Source: Oceanococcus sp964629015 (GTDB lineage: Bacteria; Pseudomonadota; Gammaproteobacteria; Nevskiales; Oceanococcaceae). Taken from it: a stretch of DNA of 64,000 nt. Position numbers and translations under genes: made by a program. Each line of letters starts with the position of its first letter. Positions within the stretch are counted from its first letter, which is position 1. The stretch lies in the NCBI GenBank assembly GCA_964629015.1, contig CAZVMN010000002.1, forward strand, positions 186,001-250,000, in the 5' to 3' direction. Shown here in pieces: positions 1 to 8,698 of this stretch. A model generated the notes under the pieces. The model was not told where the DNA came from and made no database searches. It worked only from the letters and a program-made list of their open reading frames with translations.

Positions 1-1
1 G

Positions 2-625
2 ATGAGCAACCTGCGAGGACGATCGCGTTTGGCGAACCACATGGAACGCGTGGTTTTTCGCCATCCCAAAGGGCATGCGCCATTTCTGCCCTTTCGTGAT
101 GCGTTCGTCAGCCACGAGATCGCACTGACGGCCGACAACCTTAAGCCGGCACTGCGTGCCAGCGCCTCGATTCCGCTATTGATGCAGGGCGAAGTCGACA
201 TACCCGGCGCGCCAACCGGCATGTACCGCGACGGCGGGCTGATCGACTACCACATGGATCTGGACTATCGCCTGGATCATGGCCTGGTTCTGTTTCCCCA
301 TTTCTCGACGCGAATCGTGCCCGGTTGGCTGGACAAATTCCTACCCTGGCGCAAACCACATGCCCATCATCTGGACCGGGTGCTGATGATCGCGCCATCC
401 GCCGAGATGTTGGCGCGCCTACCCCATGGCAAAATCCCAGATCGTCGCGATTTCAATCGCTATGACAATCTCGATGATTTACTCGCGAACTGGGCCGTGG
501 CCACAGCGGAATGTCGACGCATGGCGGATGAATGGGCAGAGATTGTTAATAGTTGTACGCTGTCTTCCCGACTTGAAGCCTTCCCCGAGAACAGCGTTAC
601 CAGCGTGAAATCCGGCACCCGATGA
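2..625 (+). CDS. Patatin-like phospholipase family protein, C-terminal part
   Basis: The visible 207 residues look like the C-terminal half of a bacterial patatin-like lipid acyl hydrolase. The segment TADNLKPALRASASIPLL followed by YRDGGLIDYHMDL is the region of this family that carries the DGG aspartate of the Ser-Asp dyad. The nucleophile motif GxSxG is not present, so the gene very probably begins upstream of the window and the ATG at position 2 is internal. The end is complete. Its stop overlaps the start of the next gene in an ATGA (622-625), so the two are probably co-translated. The substrate cannot be told from sequence. Confidence 0.75.
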   Translation: MSNLRGRSRLANHMERVVFRHPKGHAPFLPFRDAFVSHEIALTADNLKPALRASASIPLLMQGEVDIPGAPTGMYRDGGLIDYHMDLDYRLDHGLVLFPHFSTRIVPGWLDKFLPWRKPHAHHLDRVLMIAPSAEMLARLPHGKIPDRRDFNRYDNLDDLLANWAVATAECRRMADEWAEIVNSCTLSSRLEAFPENSVTSVKSGTR

Positions 626-1341
626 ACATTCTCATCGCTGACAGCGATTTCCCATCCGTGCAGGAGCTGGAACGGCAGCTGTATGAAGCTGGCCATTCGA
701 TCTGTCGCAAAGGCTCGGTAAACAACGCCGCAGATTTCGATTTGAGCATTGCCGGCGCCACGGATGAGCATCACGCTGTCCTGCTTGACTTGGCTCAACA
801 ACTCGCCGCATTGAAGCTGGATCATGCTGCGTGCAGCCCGTTCGTGGCGAGATTTCAGGATGAGCATTACCTCATAACATTGCCCAGCTGTCGCCGCGCA
901 TTGAGCGCGGTGAGCCGCCATCTGGTCAACGTATGTGGCTCTCATCTACCCACTGCCAGCCAGGATCACTTCAACACAGCCGTGTGCGAAGCCCTACAGA
1001 ACGCACTGATCCACGGCAATTTGGAAGTCAGTTCCAAATTGCGTGATACGGGCGATTGGGATGCCTACGAAGCCTTGATCGGGGCGCGTCTGAGTCAACC
1101 GGAATATGCACAGCGCCGCATTCACATTGACGCTCAGTGCGGCGAACAACAACTGACCATCAAAGTCCAGGACGATGGCCCCGGTTTCAATCCGGCCGAC
1201 CTGCCCGATCCGCTCGAACCTGACGCCCTATTGCGCGCCAGCGGTCGCGGTATTGCCATGATCCGTTTCGCCATGGATGAGGTGAGCTGGAATGAACGCG
1301 GCAATTGCATTGAAATGACGAAGTACGTCACCGCCGCCTAG
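622..1341 (+). CDS. ATP-binding protein of the anti-sigma factor / histidine kinase-like ATPase type
   Basis: This 239-residue protein carries a GHKL ATPase domain in its C-terminal half. The N box EALQNALIHGN begins near residue 123, the G1 box DDGPGFNP near 184 and the G2 box GRGIAMI near 208. There is no phosphoacceptor His region, which favours an RsbW-like serine kinase/anti-sigma role over a sensor kinase. The N-terminus (MNILIADSD...) resembles the first strand of a response-regulator receiver, but the rest of a receiver is not recognisable. It overlaps the patatin-like gene by 4 bp. No partner sigma factor or STAS gene lies nearby; the only STAS gene is about 60 kb away. Confidence 0.8.
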   Translation: MNILIADSDFPSVQELERQLYEAGHSICRKGSVNNAADFDLSIAGATDEHHAVLLDLAQQLAALKLDHAACSPFVARFQDEHYLITLPSCRRALSAVSRHLVNVCGSHLPTASQDHFNTAVCEALQNALIHGNLEVSSKLRDTGDWDAYEALIGARLSQPEYAQRRIHIDAQCGEQQLTIKVQDDGPGFNPADLPDPLEPDALLRASGRGIAMIRFAMDEVSWNERGNCIEMTKYVTAA

Positions 1342-1351
1342 ACCGACGCAG

Positions 1352-3139
1352 CTAGAATTGCTCGGCGTCCAGCCGGAGTACGCCATCATCCATAGCCAAA
1401 AGCTGATCAGCTTGCATCATGACCTGGGGCAATTCCCAGCGATAAAAATATTTGCAGGCCTGAATTTTTCCCTGGTAATAGCTGTGATCGGCCGCGTCCT
1501 CAGCAAGCGCGACCTGGGCGACAACGGCTTGACGCAACCACATCCAGGCCACAACCAGATGGCCCATCATGTCGAGATACGTCCATGAATTGGCCAGCAG
1601 GCCCGCGATATCTCCTCCCGATGCCACCTTGCCCAAAGCAGTGGTGACTTCGATCACACGCATTTGAGCCTGATGCAGTTGTGAGGCGAATTCGCCCAAC
1701 TCCGCATGACCGGTACACGCCGCAACGGTTTCTCCTATCCGTGCCATCAGCAATCGGAATGCCGCGCCCTGGTTCTGCAACACCTTGCGCCCCAACAAAT
1801 CCAGAGACTGAATACCGTTGGTACCTTCGTGGATGGGATTGAGTCGATTGTCGCGATAGATCCTCTCCAGCGGATAGTCCCGGGTGTAACCGTAGCCGCC
1901 CAGAATCTGCAAACCCCAGTAGTTGGCTTTAAGCCCGTAATGCGACGACCATGCCTTGATTAACGGCGTCAGAATGGACAATTCGCTCTCAAGCGTTGCC
2001 GCTTGCTCGGCGCTATCTGCCAGATGCTTGCGATCGACCAAACCCGCGCCATAAAGGCACAGCGACAGCGCACCTTCAGAATAGACTTTCTGACGCATCA
2101 GCATGTGCCGCACATCCGCATGATGGATGATCATGGTCTGGGCCGATTCCGGATCGCGTTGATCCGCCGCACGCCCCTGCGGGCGATTGCGCGCGTAGTC
2201 CAGGGAATGCTGATATCCGCTATAGGCCAGAACGGCGGCGTTCAAACCCACGCCGATACGCGCTTCGTTCATCATATGGAACATCGCCGCCAAGCCCTGA
2301 TTCAGTTCGCCGATCAGATACCCGTGGCAGTCACCGTTCTCACCAAAATTCAGCAAGGTGTTGACGGTGCCGCGATAGCCCATCTTGTGATTCAAACCCG
2401 CCAGCGTGACATCGTTATGAGGTCCCGGTTGACCGTCCTCAGTCAAACGAAACTTGGGCACGATGAACAACGAGATACCACGCGTTCCAGCCGGCTGGCC
2501 GGGCACTTTGGCGAGAACCAAATGCACGATGTTTTCAGACAAATCGTGCTCGCCACCGGATATCCACATCTTGGTTCCAGTGATGCGGTAATGGCCGTCG
2601 TCAGTGGGCTCGGCACGGGTGCGAATGTCGCCCAGCGATGAGCCGGCTTGCGGCTCCGACAAGCACATGGTCCCGAACCAGCGCCCCTCGATCATCGGCA
2701 ACATGTAGCGTTGCTTCTGTTCCTCACTGCCATGCGCCTGAATCAGATTGGCCGCCGCCATGGTCAAGAACGGATAGCCTGCCGTTCCGACATTGGCATC
2801 CGAAAATATCCAGTTGATCACCTGAGAAATGACATAGGGCAATTGCAAGCCGCCGACGTGCTCTTTGAAGCTCGTGCCCATAAAGCCGCCGTCCACAAAT
2901 GCCTGCAGCGCAGCCCCCACCGCCGGATGCATCTCAACACGCCCATCAGCAAAGCGAGGTTCGTTGGCATCCGACGCCGCCGCGTGCGGCGCAAAGGTCT
3001 CGTCGGCAACGCGCTGTGCACTGTCGAGTATGGCGTCGATCGTCTCTCGACTTTGCGATAAGAAGGCGGGCTGTGCGCAAAGACGCTCGGCCTCAAGCAT
3101 TTCAAAGACCTGAAAATCAATTTCCCGTCGCTTGAGCAT
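1352..3139 (-). CDS. Acyl-CoA dehydrogenase, long form with C-terminal extension
   Basis: The 595-residue protein belongs to the FAD-dependent acyl-CoA dehydrogenases and has the length of the DmdC/FadE subgroup, which carries an extra C-terminal helical domain of about 130 residues. Family segments are clear: MCLSEPQAGSSLGDIRTRA, GTKMWISGGEHD, and LGGYGYTRDYPLERIYRDNR followed by EGTNGIQSLDLLGRK, where EGT contains the usual catalytic-base region. It would oxidise an acyl-CoA to the enoyl-CoA and pass electrons to ETF; a 3-methylmercaptopropionyl-CoA substrate is possible but unproven. An AGGAGACAAG ribosome site precedes the ATG. It is transcribed away from the M4 protease gene and looks monocistronic. 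Confidence 0.9.
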   Translation of the reverse strand: MLKRREIDFQVFEMLEAERLCAQPAFLSQSRETIDAILDSAQRVADETFAPHAAASDANEPRFADGRVEMHPAVGAALQAFVDGGFMGTSFKEHVGGLQLPYVISQVINWIFSDANVGTAGYPFLTMAAANLIQAHGSEEQKQRYMLPMIEGRWFGTMCLSEPQAGSSLGDIRTRAEPTDDGHYRITGTKMWISGGEHDLSENIVHLVLAKVPGQPAGTRGISLFIVPKFRLTEDGQPGPHNDVTLAGLNHKMGYRGTVNTLLNFGENGDCHGYLIGELNQGLAAMFHMMNEARIGVGLNAAVLAYSGYQHSLDYARNRPQGRAADQRDPESAQTMIIHHADVRHMLMRQKVYSEGALSLCLYGAGLVDRKHLADSAEQAATLESELSILTPLIKAWSSHYGLKANYWGLQILGGYGYTRDYPLERIYRDNRLNPIHEGTNGIQSLDLLGRKVLQNQGAAFRLLMARIGETVAACTGHAELGEFASQLHQAQMRVIEVTTALGKVASGGDIAGLLANSWTYLDMMGHLVVAWMWLRQAVVAQVALAEDAADHSYYQGKIQACKYFYRWELPQVMMQADQLLAMDDGVLRLDAEQF

Positions 3140-3210
3140 CTTGTCTCCTGAATTTTGGCGCGAGGATTGCTAGTTATGGAGCCGATTGTCTCCCATTTGA
3201 GGCCACACGA

Positions 3211-3233
3211 GGGAACGTTTGCACCATGTTCCC
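3211..3233. promoter_or_regulatory. Inverted repeat in divergent promoter region
   Basis: GGGAAC (3211-3216) and GTTCCC (3228-3233) form perfect arms around an 11-nt centre. The repeat lies in the 136-bp gap between the divergent acyl-CoA dehydrogenase and M4 protease genes. It could be an operator for either; short repeats of this size also arise by chance. Confidence 0.3.
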
Positions 3234-3275
3234 CGTGTTGCTGTGATTCTGACCATACCAACGATAGCGACCGCC

Positions 3276-5717
3276 ATGTTCAAGAACCTTCGCGCCAATG
3301 TTGCGCTACCTTTATTGCTCTGTTTGAGCCCGACCATGGCCAATGCTGATGCATTGACGGAATTGCGTTCCGTGGCGGTGGACAACGTCATCGTCAGCAC
3401 CGATGTGCAAACCCGCTTGCAGCGCTTCCTGCGCACTGCCTCCGGCGCGCCGCTGATCGCGGATTTCCCGCAACTGGATGCGCAGCAACGCGCACTCAAC
3501 TTTCTGTCGGATTTCGGCAGCCTGGTTGGCATCGCCTCTCCTTTGAGCGAACTTCAACCCTTGCAAATCGTCACCGACAGCTTGGGCCTGACCCACGTCA
3601 AATTTGCCCAGCACCACCAGGGCATCCCCGTGTTCGGCGGCGAGGTGCTGGTGCACATGTCGAATGCCGGCATTCTGGCCGTAAGCGCCGGCGTCGTTGA
3701 TCAACTCAGCACCTTGGCCACAACACCAACACTCCCCCGCGTGCAGGCTGAGCAGATCGCCCTGAACGATGCGCGCAAGGCCACCCGATTGGCTGAGCTC
3801 CGTATTAGTGACAGTCATCTGTCTTACTACGACCATGGTTTGTTCAGCCTTGGCCAACGCACACCAAGGCTGACCTGGCAAATCACGACGCGTGGTGAGC
3901 ACAGCAAACGCGTGCACTGGATTGATGCACGCACCGGGGTGTTGATCAATGCGATGGAGAACATGCACAGCGCGCTGTATCGCAAAATCTACACGCCAGC
4001 CTATAACCCGGAATTTGAAGATCGTTTCCTGATCCGCGAAGAAGGCGATGCGCCTCTGGCCCCGGTTATCGCCGGCATCGGCACGCCGATCGACAAGCTG
4101 TATGACTTTGCCGGTCACACCTATGATTTCTTTTACAAAGCGTTTGGTCGCGACAGCTACGATGATGCCGGCGCGGTGATGCACAGCGTCTATCTGATCA
4201 ACGCGCAATGCCCCAACGCCTACTGGGACGGCAGTTCAACCAACTATTGCCCGCTGTTTGATGCGGACGATGTGGTCTCCCATGAGTGGGGCCACGCGGT
4301 GACCCAGCACATGGACAATCTGGTCTACCAGTATCAGTCCGGTGCATTGAATGAGTCATATTCCGACATTTTTGGCGAGACCGTTGATCTGCACAACGAC
4401 GCCGACAGCGTGTTGGGCGGCTTCAACAACGAAACCACCTACGATGAAGGCGGTGTCCGTTGGGTTGTGGGCGAAGACCTGACCAAAGTCCTGGCGGCTC
4501 TGTTGCTGCGTGACATGTGGGATCCGGACAATTTCCCCAGCCCATCCCCGGGCAAGGTCACCTCCGAAAACTATTTCTGCGGTTCCGGCGATGGCGGCGG
4601 CGTTCACACCAACTCCGGCGTTCCCAACCACGCCTACGCCATGCTCGTTGATGGCAAGGAATACAACGGCGTCACCATCCAGGGCATCGGCTTCGCCAAA
4701 GCGTCATCAATCTACTACCACGCCAAGAACTTCCAGACCCGCACGACCAACTTCGCTGATCATGCCGATGCCTTGGAAGCCGCTTGCGCCGCGCTGATCG
4801 GCCAACCGATCTTCGACCCGCTGGGCGAGCCGGCTGACCCGGTCACCGCAGCCGACTGCGTCGAGGTTGCTCATGCTATTGAGGCTGTGGAACTGCGCAC
4901 CTATCCCGCCCAGTGCAACTATCAACCGCTGCTGCAGCCGGAGAACGAAACGCCAGCACTGTGTGCTGAGGGGGAGGCCCTGAGCAGTTATCACGAGGAC
5001 TTCGCCGATGGCCGTCTGCCACAAGGCTGGGATTTGGAATCCAATGGCGTGACTGCCGACTGGCCAGATTACCAATGGGAAATCGTCTCGTCCGATGCCT
5101 TCCCGCTGCCCCGCGGAAACAGCAACGGTCACGCCGCATTCGCGTTAAACGATATTGGCGGCACCTGCGCGGCCGGTGGTGATATCTCCGGCTCATTTGC
5201 CCTGATCTCACCGGAAATCAGCGTGAAAGACGCCAGCAAAGTGGCGTTCACCCACTATGTTGCGACGGAATTTGAATTCGACGGCGGCAACTTGCTGATC
5301 AGTGTGAACGGCAGCGAATTCACCGTCGTCGATGAACCTTCTATCACCTTCAACGGCTATAACGCGACGATGGCCACCAGCGCCGACGGCAACACCAACC
5401 CGAAAGCGGGCGAAAACGCCTGGACCGGTTCCGATGAAGGCGAAGCCACCAGCCAATGGGGCACGACGCTGGTCGACCTCAGCGGGCTTGCCAGCACAGG
5501 CGATGTGGTACGTCTGAAATGGGAGCTGGGTGTGGATGGCTGCAACGGCAATGATGGCTGGTACATCGACGAAGTGGACGTTTACAGCTGCGCAGCTGAC
5601 GGCGCTGATAGCGGCGTGATCCCGAGCCGCGGCAGCGATATCACCCGCGGCGGAGCGCTTGGACACATGCTGTTGTTGATCCTCTGTCTTGGCCTGTTCC
5701 GCCGCCGCCACGGCTAA
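3276..5717 (+). CDS. Secreted M4-family zinc metallopeptidase with GlyGly-CTERM-like tail
   Basis: The start is taken at 3276, where a clean signal peptide begins (MFKNLRANVALPLLLCLSP..NADA), giving 813 residues. A fungalysin/thermolysin-type propeptide region follows, with the PVFGGEVLVHM segment near residue 120. The catalytic domain holds HEWGH (His336, Glu337, His340) and the third zinc ligand Glu360 in GALNESYSDIFGE; the 20-residue spacing to the glutamate matches thermolysin. A large beta-rich C-terminal region follows. The last 22 residues are a Gly-Gly, a hydrophobic run and RRR, as in GlyGly-CTERM proteins processed by rhombosortase and exported by type II secretion. No rhombosortase gene lies in the window. 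The gene is probably transcribed alone and ends at a strong terminator. Confidence 0.9.
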   Translation: MFKNLRANVALPLLLCLSPTMANADALTELRSVAVDNVIVSTDVQTRLQRFLRTASGAPLIADFPQLDAQQRALNFLSDFGSLVGIASPLSELQPLQIVTDSLGLTHVKFAQHHQGIPVFGGEVLVHMSNAGILAVSAGVVDQLSTLATTPTLPRVQAEQIALNDARKATRLAELRISDSHLSYYDHGLFSLGQRTPRLTWQITTRGEHSKRVHWIDARTGVLINAMENMHSALYRKIYTPAYNPEFEDRFLIREEGDAPLAPVIAGIGTPIDKLYDFAGHTYDFFYKAFGRDSYDDAGAVMHSVYLINAQCPNAYWDGSSTNYCPLFDADDVVSHEWGHAVTQHMDNLVYQYQSGALNESYSDIFGETVDLHNDADSVLGGFNNETTYDEGGVRWVVGEDLTKVLAALLLRDMWDPDNFPSPSPGKVTSENYFCGSGDGGGVHTNSGVPNHAYAMLVDGKEYNGVTIQGIGFAKASSIYYHAKNFQTRTTNFADHADALEAACAALIGQPIFDPLGEPADPVTAADCVEVAHAIEAVELRTYPAQCNYQPLLQPENETPALCAEGEALSSYHEDFADGRLPQGWDLESNGVTADWPDYQWEIVSSDAFPLPRGNSNGHAAFALNDIGGTCAAGGDISGSFALISPEISVKDASKVAFTHYVATEFEFDGGNLLISVNGSEFTVVDEPSITFNGYNATMATSADGNTNPKAGENAWTGSDEGEATSQWGTTLVDLSGLASTGDVVRLKWELGVDGCNGNDGWYIDEVDVYSCAADGADSGVIPSRGSDITRGGALGHMLLLILCLGLFRRRHG

Positions 5718-5730
5718 CAACCAGGTCTAA

Positions 5731-5760
5731 AACCCGGTAGTCCCCTACCGGGTTTTTTTT
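5731..5760 (+). terminator. Rho-independent terminator after M4 protease
   Basis: AACCCGGTAG (5731-5740) pairs perfectly with CTACCGGGTT (5745-5754) around a TCCC loop, followed by a run of eight T (5753-5760). It begins 13 bp after the stop codon. Confidence 0.92.
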
Positions 5761-5819
5761 GGCCCGTTTGCGGTAGGCTTGCCGCATGTTGAAGCCGTTT
5801 TGCTCAGCCCATCCAACTC

Positions 5820-7148
5820 ATGCCCGCTGATCAAGTCTCCCAGCGAACGCTGATTCCACACGTGATCAGCCTGCTGATCCTGACAATGCTCGGGGCCATG
5901 GGCTATTGCGCCTATCAACTCATCCACATTCTGGATGAGCAACAAAGCATGAGTGCCGATCTGGCGGAGATGGACGATGTGCGCTACGGCCTGCTCAACG
6001 CCAATGTGTGGGTCGAACACGTCACGTACATCCTCGAAAAGAAGATTCGCGAATTCGATTTGAGCGAAGGCAATCGCGAAGCCATCAAACGCAGTCTCAG
6101 CCGCATGCTCGATACGCTGATCACTGAAGTCGACAGCTACATGCGCAAACAAAACCTATCCGGCCAAAGCTGGTGGGAACGGGTGCGCGGACACATCAAA
6201 CAAGGCGTGCAGAACATTTTCATTGATGTTGATGACATCAAAACCGCCATTCCGGAATACGCTGACCGCATTCTGTCCGAGCTCAATGAGCCTGAAGCAC
6301 GCAATGAACTCAATGCATTCCTGCGCGATGTGTTGTCGGACATTTCCAAGCGCACCTTCTCACCGCTGGATCTCAGCCGCATTGAGGCCATCGAAGAAGG
6401 CTATGAATGCACGGAGTGGATGTTCTGCCGCGCCTTGATTGAGGCACGTATAATCAACGCTCAACAGCAGGCCAAGCTTTACGCCTGGACCTTACTGTCC
6501 TTGATGGTGGGTCTGTTTTTCATTTTGCGGCTGGAGTCGTCAAGCCCCTCAAGGGGCAGATTCGTGGCACTGGCCGCAGGCGCGACCATTTTGATGTTGT
6601 GCGGTGTGCTAACGCCCATGATTGAGGTTGAGGCACGGATTTCCGAGCTGCGCTTTATCCTGCTCGGCGAGCCTGTGGTGTTCGCCAATCAGATGCTTTA
6701 TTTCCAGAGCAAAAGCGTGCTCGACATGGTTGAAGTGCTGACCGCCACCGGCGCCTACGACATGATCGCGGTGGGTATTCTGATCATGACCTTTAGTGTG
6801 CTGTTCCCCTTGTGCAAGCTCGCATCCTCGGTGATGTGGCTGTACGGTCATGCCAAGCTGCGCAACAATCCGGCGATTCGCTTTTTCGCCTTGAAATCGG
6901 GCAAATGGTCGATGGCCGATGTCATGGTTGTTGCCATTTTTATGGCCTATATCGGCTTTGATGGGATCATCGCCAGTCAACTCAGCGGATTCGCTGCCGC
7001 CACCGAACAGGTTGACGTGCTAACCACCAACGGCACATCCCTGGAACTCGGCTTTTTCATGTTTCTTGGTTTTTGCCTGAGCAGTCTGCTCAGCGCCGCC
7101 TGGATGGAAAGCGCCATCACCCACACGGAGAATTCAGATGCCCAATGA
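5820..7148 (+). CDS. PqiA-like (paraquat-inducible protein A domain) integral membrane protein
   Basis: The 442-residue protein has one N-terminal membrane helix (near residues 15-37), a long, mostly helical extramembrane part of about 180 residues, and a C-terminal bundle of membrane helices. The segment FPLCKLASSVMWLYG followed by SGKWSMADVMVVAIF is typical of the PqiA domain, whose E. coli member works with the MCE protein PqiB in envelope lipid traffic. The usual double zinc-ribbon cysteines of PqiA are absent and no MCE (PqiB-like) gene lies beside it, so this is a divergent single-domain relative. The last 11 bp overlap the TM2 gene downstream, so the two are probably co-expressed. Confidence 0.65.
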   Translation: MPADQVSQRTLIPHVISLLILTMLGAMGYCAYQLIHILDEQQSMSADLAEMDDVRYGLLNANVWVEHVTYILEKKIREFDLSEGNREAIKRSLSRMLDTLITEVDSYMRKQNLSGQSWWERVRGHIKQGVQNIFIDVDDIKTAIPEYADRILSELNEPEARNELNAFLRDVLSDISKRTFSPLDLSRIEAIEEGYECTEWMFCRALIEARIINAQQQAKLYAWTLLSLMVGLFFILRLESSSPSRGRFVALAAGATILMLCGVLTPMIEVEARISELRFILLGEPVVFANQMLYFQSKSVLDMVEVLTATGAYDMIAVGILIMTFSVLFPLCKLASSVMWLYGHAKLRNNPAIRFFALKSGKWSMADVMVVAIFMAYIGFDGIIASQLSGFAAATEQVDVLTTNGTSLELGFFMFLGFCLSSLLSAAWMESAITHTENSDAQ

Positions 7149-7548
7149 GAACAACAGCCACAGCATCGTCATCGGCTACATTCTGTGGATATTCGGCTTC
7201 ATGGGTGCACACCGTTTCTATTACGGTCGCCCCATCACCGGCATCATCTGGTTCTTCACCCTGGGCCTGTTCTTCATCGGCTGGATCATTGACCTGTTTC
7301 TGATTCCGGGTATGGACCGATCGGCCGACCGTCGTTATCTGGAAGGGCCGATTGACTACAACCTGGCCTGGATACTGCTCACCTTCTTAGGCATTTTCGG
7401 CATCCATCGCTTTTACCAGGGCAAATGGATCACCGGCATCATTTACCTGTTCACTGGCGGCCTGCTGCTCATTGGCGTGGTCTATGACTGGTGCACCCTC
7501 AACGACCAGATCGACGAGCGCCATCGCCGTGAGGCCATGGCTGCCTGA
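7138..7548 (+). CDS. TM2 domain-containing membrane protein with two TM2 units
   Basis: The 136-residue protein has two consecutive TM2-type helical pairs. The first carries FGFMGAHRFYYGRPITGII, the second LGIFGIHRFYQGKWITGII; G-x-H-R-F-Y-x-G is the hallmark of the family. Each is followed by a second hydrophobic helix ending in an aspartate (WIIDLF, VVYDW). Most bacterial TM2 proteins have a single unit, so this looks like an internal duplication. It overlaps the PqiA-like gene by 11 bp. The biochemical role of TM2 proteins in bacteria is not known. Confidence 0.85.
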   Translation: MPNENNSHSIVIGYILWIFGFMGAHRFYYGRPITGIIWFFTLGLFFIGWIIDLFLIPGMDRSADRRYLEGPIDYNLAWILLTFLGIFGIHRFYQGKWITGIIYLFTGGLLLIGVVYDWCTLNDQIDERHRREAMAA

Positions 7549-7559
7549 ATACCCAGCAA

Positions 7560-7593
7560 TGCGCCGCGAAGCCCAAACGCGCTTCGCGGCGCA
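7560..7593. terminator. Strong 13-bp hairpin between convergent genes
   Basis: TGCGCCGCGAAGC (7560-7572) pairs perfectly with GCTTCGCGGCGCA (7581-7593) around an 8-nt loop. It lies between the convergent TM2 and SDR genes. There is no T tract on either side, so it may end transcription inefficiently or protect 3' ends in both directions. Confidence 0.6.
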
Positions 7594-7598
7594 GCAAA

Positions 7599-8519
7599 CT
7601 AGCCTTTGAAAGCAGCTGCGACCATCTTGCCAAACTTGGCCGGCTGCTCCATACCCTGACGCAGCGCTCGTGCGCCGGTCTCATCGGAAATGGCACCATC
7701 CCAGGCTTCTGCCACCGCCTCCGGTGAGGCATTGACGCCAAGGAACACACCCTGCGTTTCCACGATGCGTGTGCGCGCGAAACAACCCGCACCAGCACAC
7801 AGAATCTCGCCGTTCGGCGCGTTTTCGCTGCACAGGAACAGCACGCCAGGCGTCACCTGCTCCGGCCCCATCAGCTCCAGCTGATCTTCGGGGAACAATT
7901 CCTCGGTCATGCGAGTGGCAGCCGTCGGAGCCAACGCATTGATGCGCACGTTGTATTTTTCGCCTTCGATCTTGAGCGTGTTCATGGCCCCCACCACACC
8001 CAGCTTGGCGGCGCCGTAGTTGGTCTGACCAAAGTTGCCGTACAGGCCGGAACTGGAACTGGTCATGACGATGCGACCGTACTGCTGCTCACGCATCGTC
8101 TCCCACACCGCTTTGGTGCAATTGATCGAGCCCATCAAATGCACTTCCAGCACCACCCGAAAATCATCGAGCGTACCTTTGGCAAAGGTCTTGTCGCGCA
8201 AGATACCGGCGTTGTTGACGAGGATATCCACCCGCCCCCAGGCCGCCTTGGCGTCGGCGACCATGGCCTCGACCTGAGCGTAGTTGGTCACATCCGCACC
8301 GTTGGCCATGGCGTCGCCACCGGCGGCTTTGATTTCCTCCACCACAGCCTGGGCCGCTGCGGACGATGCGCCGGTTCCGTCGCGCGCACCACCGAGATCA
8401 TTGACCACGACCTTGGCGCCGCGGGCTGCAAATGCCAGTGCATGGGCGCGCCCCAGACCGTTGCCGGCTCCCGTCACGATAGCCACCTGGCCATCAAAGC
8501 GAATCGTCATAGTTGTCAT
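7599..8519 (-). CDS. SDR family oxidoreductase, (3R)-hydroxyacyl-CoA dehydrogenase-like
   Basis: The 306-residue short-chain dehydrogenase shows the cofactor motif TGAGNGLG near residue 17, NNAG (LVNNAGILRDKTF), and the catalytic YGAAK motif. The long N-terminal loop with NDLGGARDGTG is characteristic of the HSD17B4/Fox2-type hydroxyacyl-CoA dehydrogenase branch. A C-terminal tail of about 60 residues extends past the normal SDR core. It is expected to oxidise or reduce a hydroxyacyl-CoA with NAD(H). It is divergent from the phosphatase-kinase-ACAD operon that begins at 8699 and shares an intergenic region with it that holds inverted repeats. Confidence 0.85.
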   Translation of the reverse strand: MTTMTIRFDGQVAIVTGAGNGLGRAHALAFAARGAKVVVNDLGGARDGTGASSAAAQAVVEEIKAAGGDAMANGADVTNYAQVEAMVADAKAAWGRVDILVNNAGILRDKTFAKGTLDDFRVVLEVHLMGSINCTKAVWETMREQQYGRIVMTSSSSGLYGNFGQTNYGAAKLGVVGAMNTLKIEGEKYNVRINALAPTAATRMTEELFPEDQLELMGPEQVTPGVLFLCSENAPNGEILCAGAGCFARTRIVETQGVFLGVNASPEAVAEAWDGAISDETGARALRQGMEQPAKFGKMVAAAFKG

Positions 8520-8590
8520 CTCCTCAGTGTGTATTGGTGGACATTAAAAGGGGGATATTCTTAAGCATTCGAGCACAAATTCCGAGAATT

Positions 8591-8624
8591 CATCCATGCA
8601 CATAATGTATGGATGGATATACAT
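8591..8624. promoter_or_regulatory. Overlapping inverted repeats in a divergent promoter region
   Basis: CATCCAT (8591-8597) and ATGGATG (8609-8615) are perfect arms, and ATGTAT (8605-8610) pairs with ATACAT (8619-8624). They lie in the 179-bp AT-rich gap between the SDR gene (start 8519) and the histidine phosphatase gene (start 8699). The position fits an operator controlling both directions. No regulator gene lies next to it, so the binding protein is unknown. Confidence 0.45.
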
Positions 8625-8698
8625 CAACATCATTAGTGCGAATTTGAAAGCATGGTTAGGCTACGTCGATTGTCGCCATCGCGTCTCAGCACATCACT

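Noticed and set aside
3312..4208. A 298-codon open frame on the minus strand inside the M4 protease gene
   Set aside because: The plus-strand protein has the full zinc site and propeptide; the antisense translation has no recognisable domain.
7560..7593. The 13-bp hairpin considered as part of a mobile repeat family (REP or MITE)
   Set aside because: I found no second copy in the window, and the other long hairpins (36888-36917, 60847-60887) have unrelated sequence.
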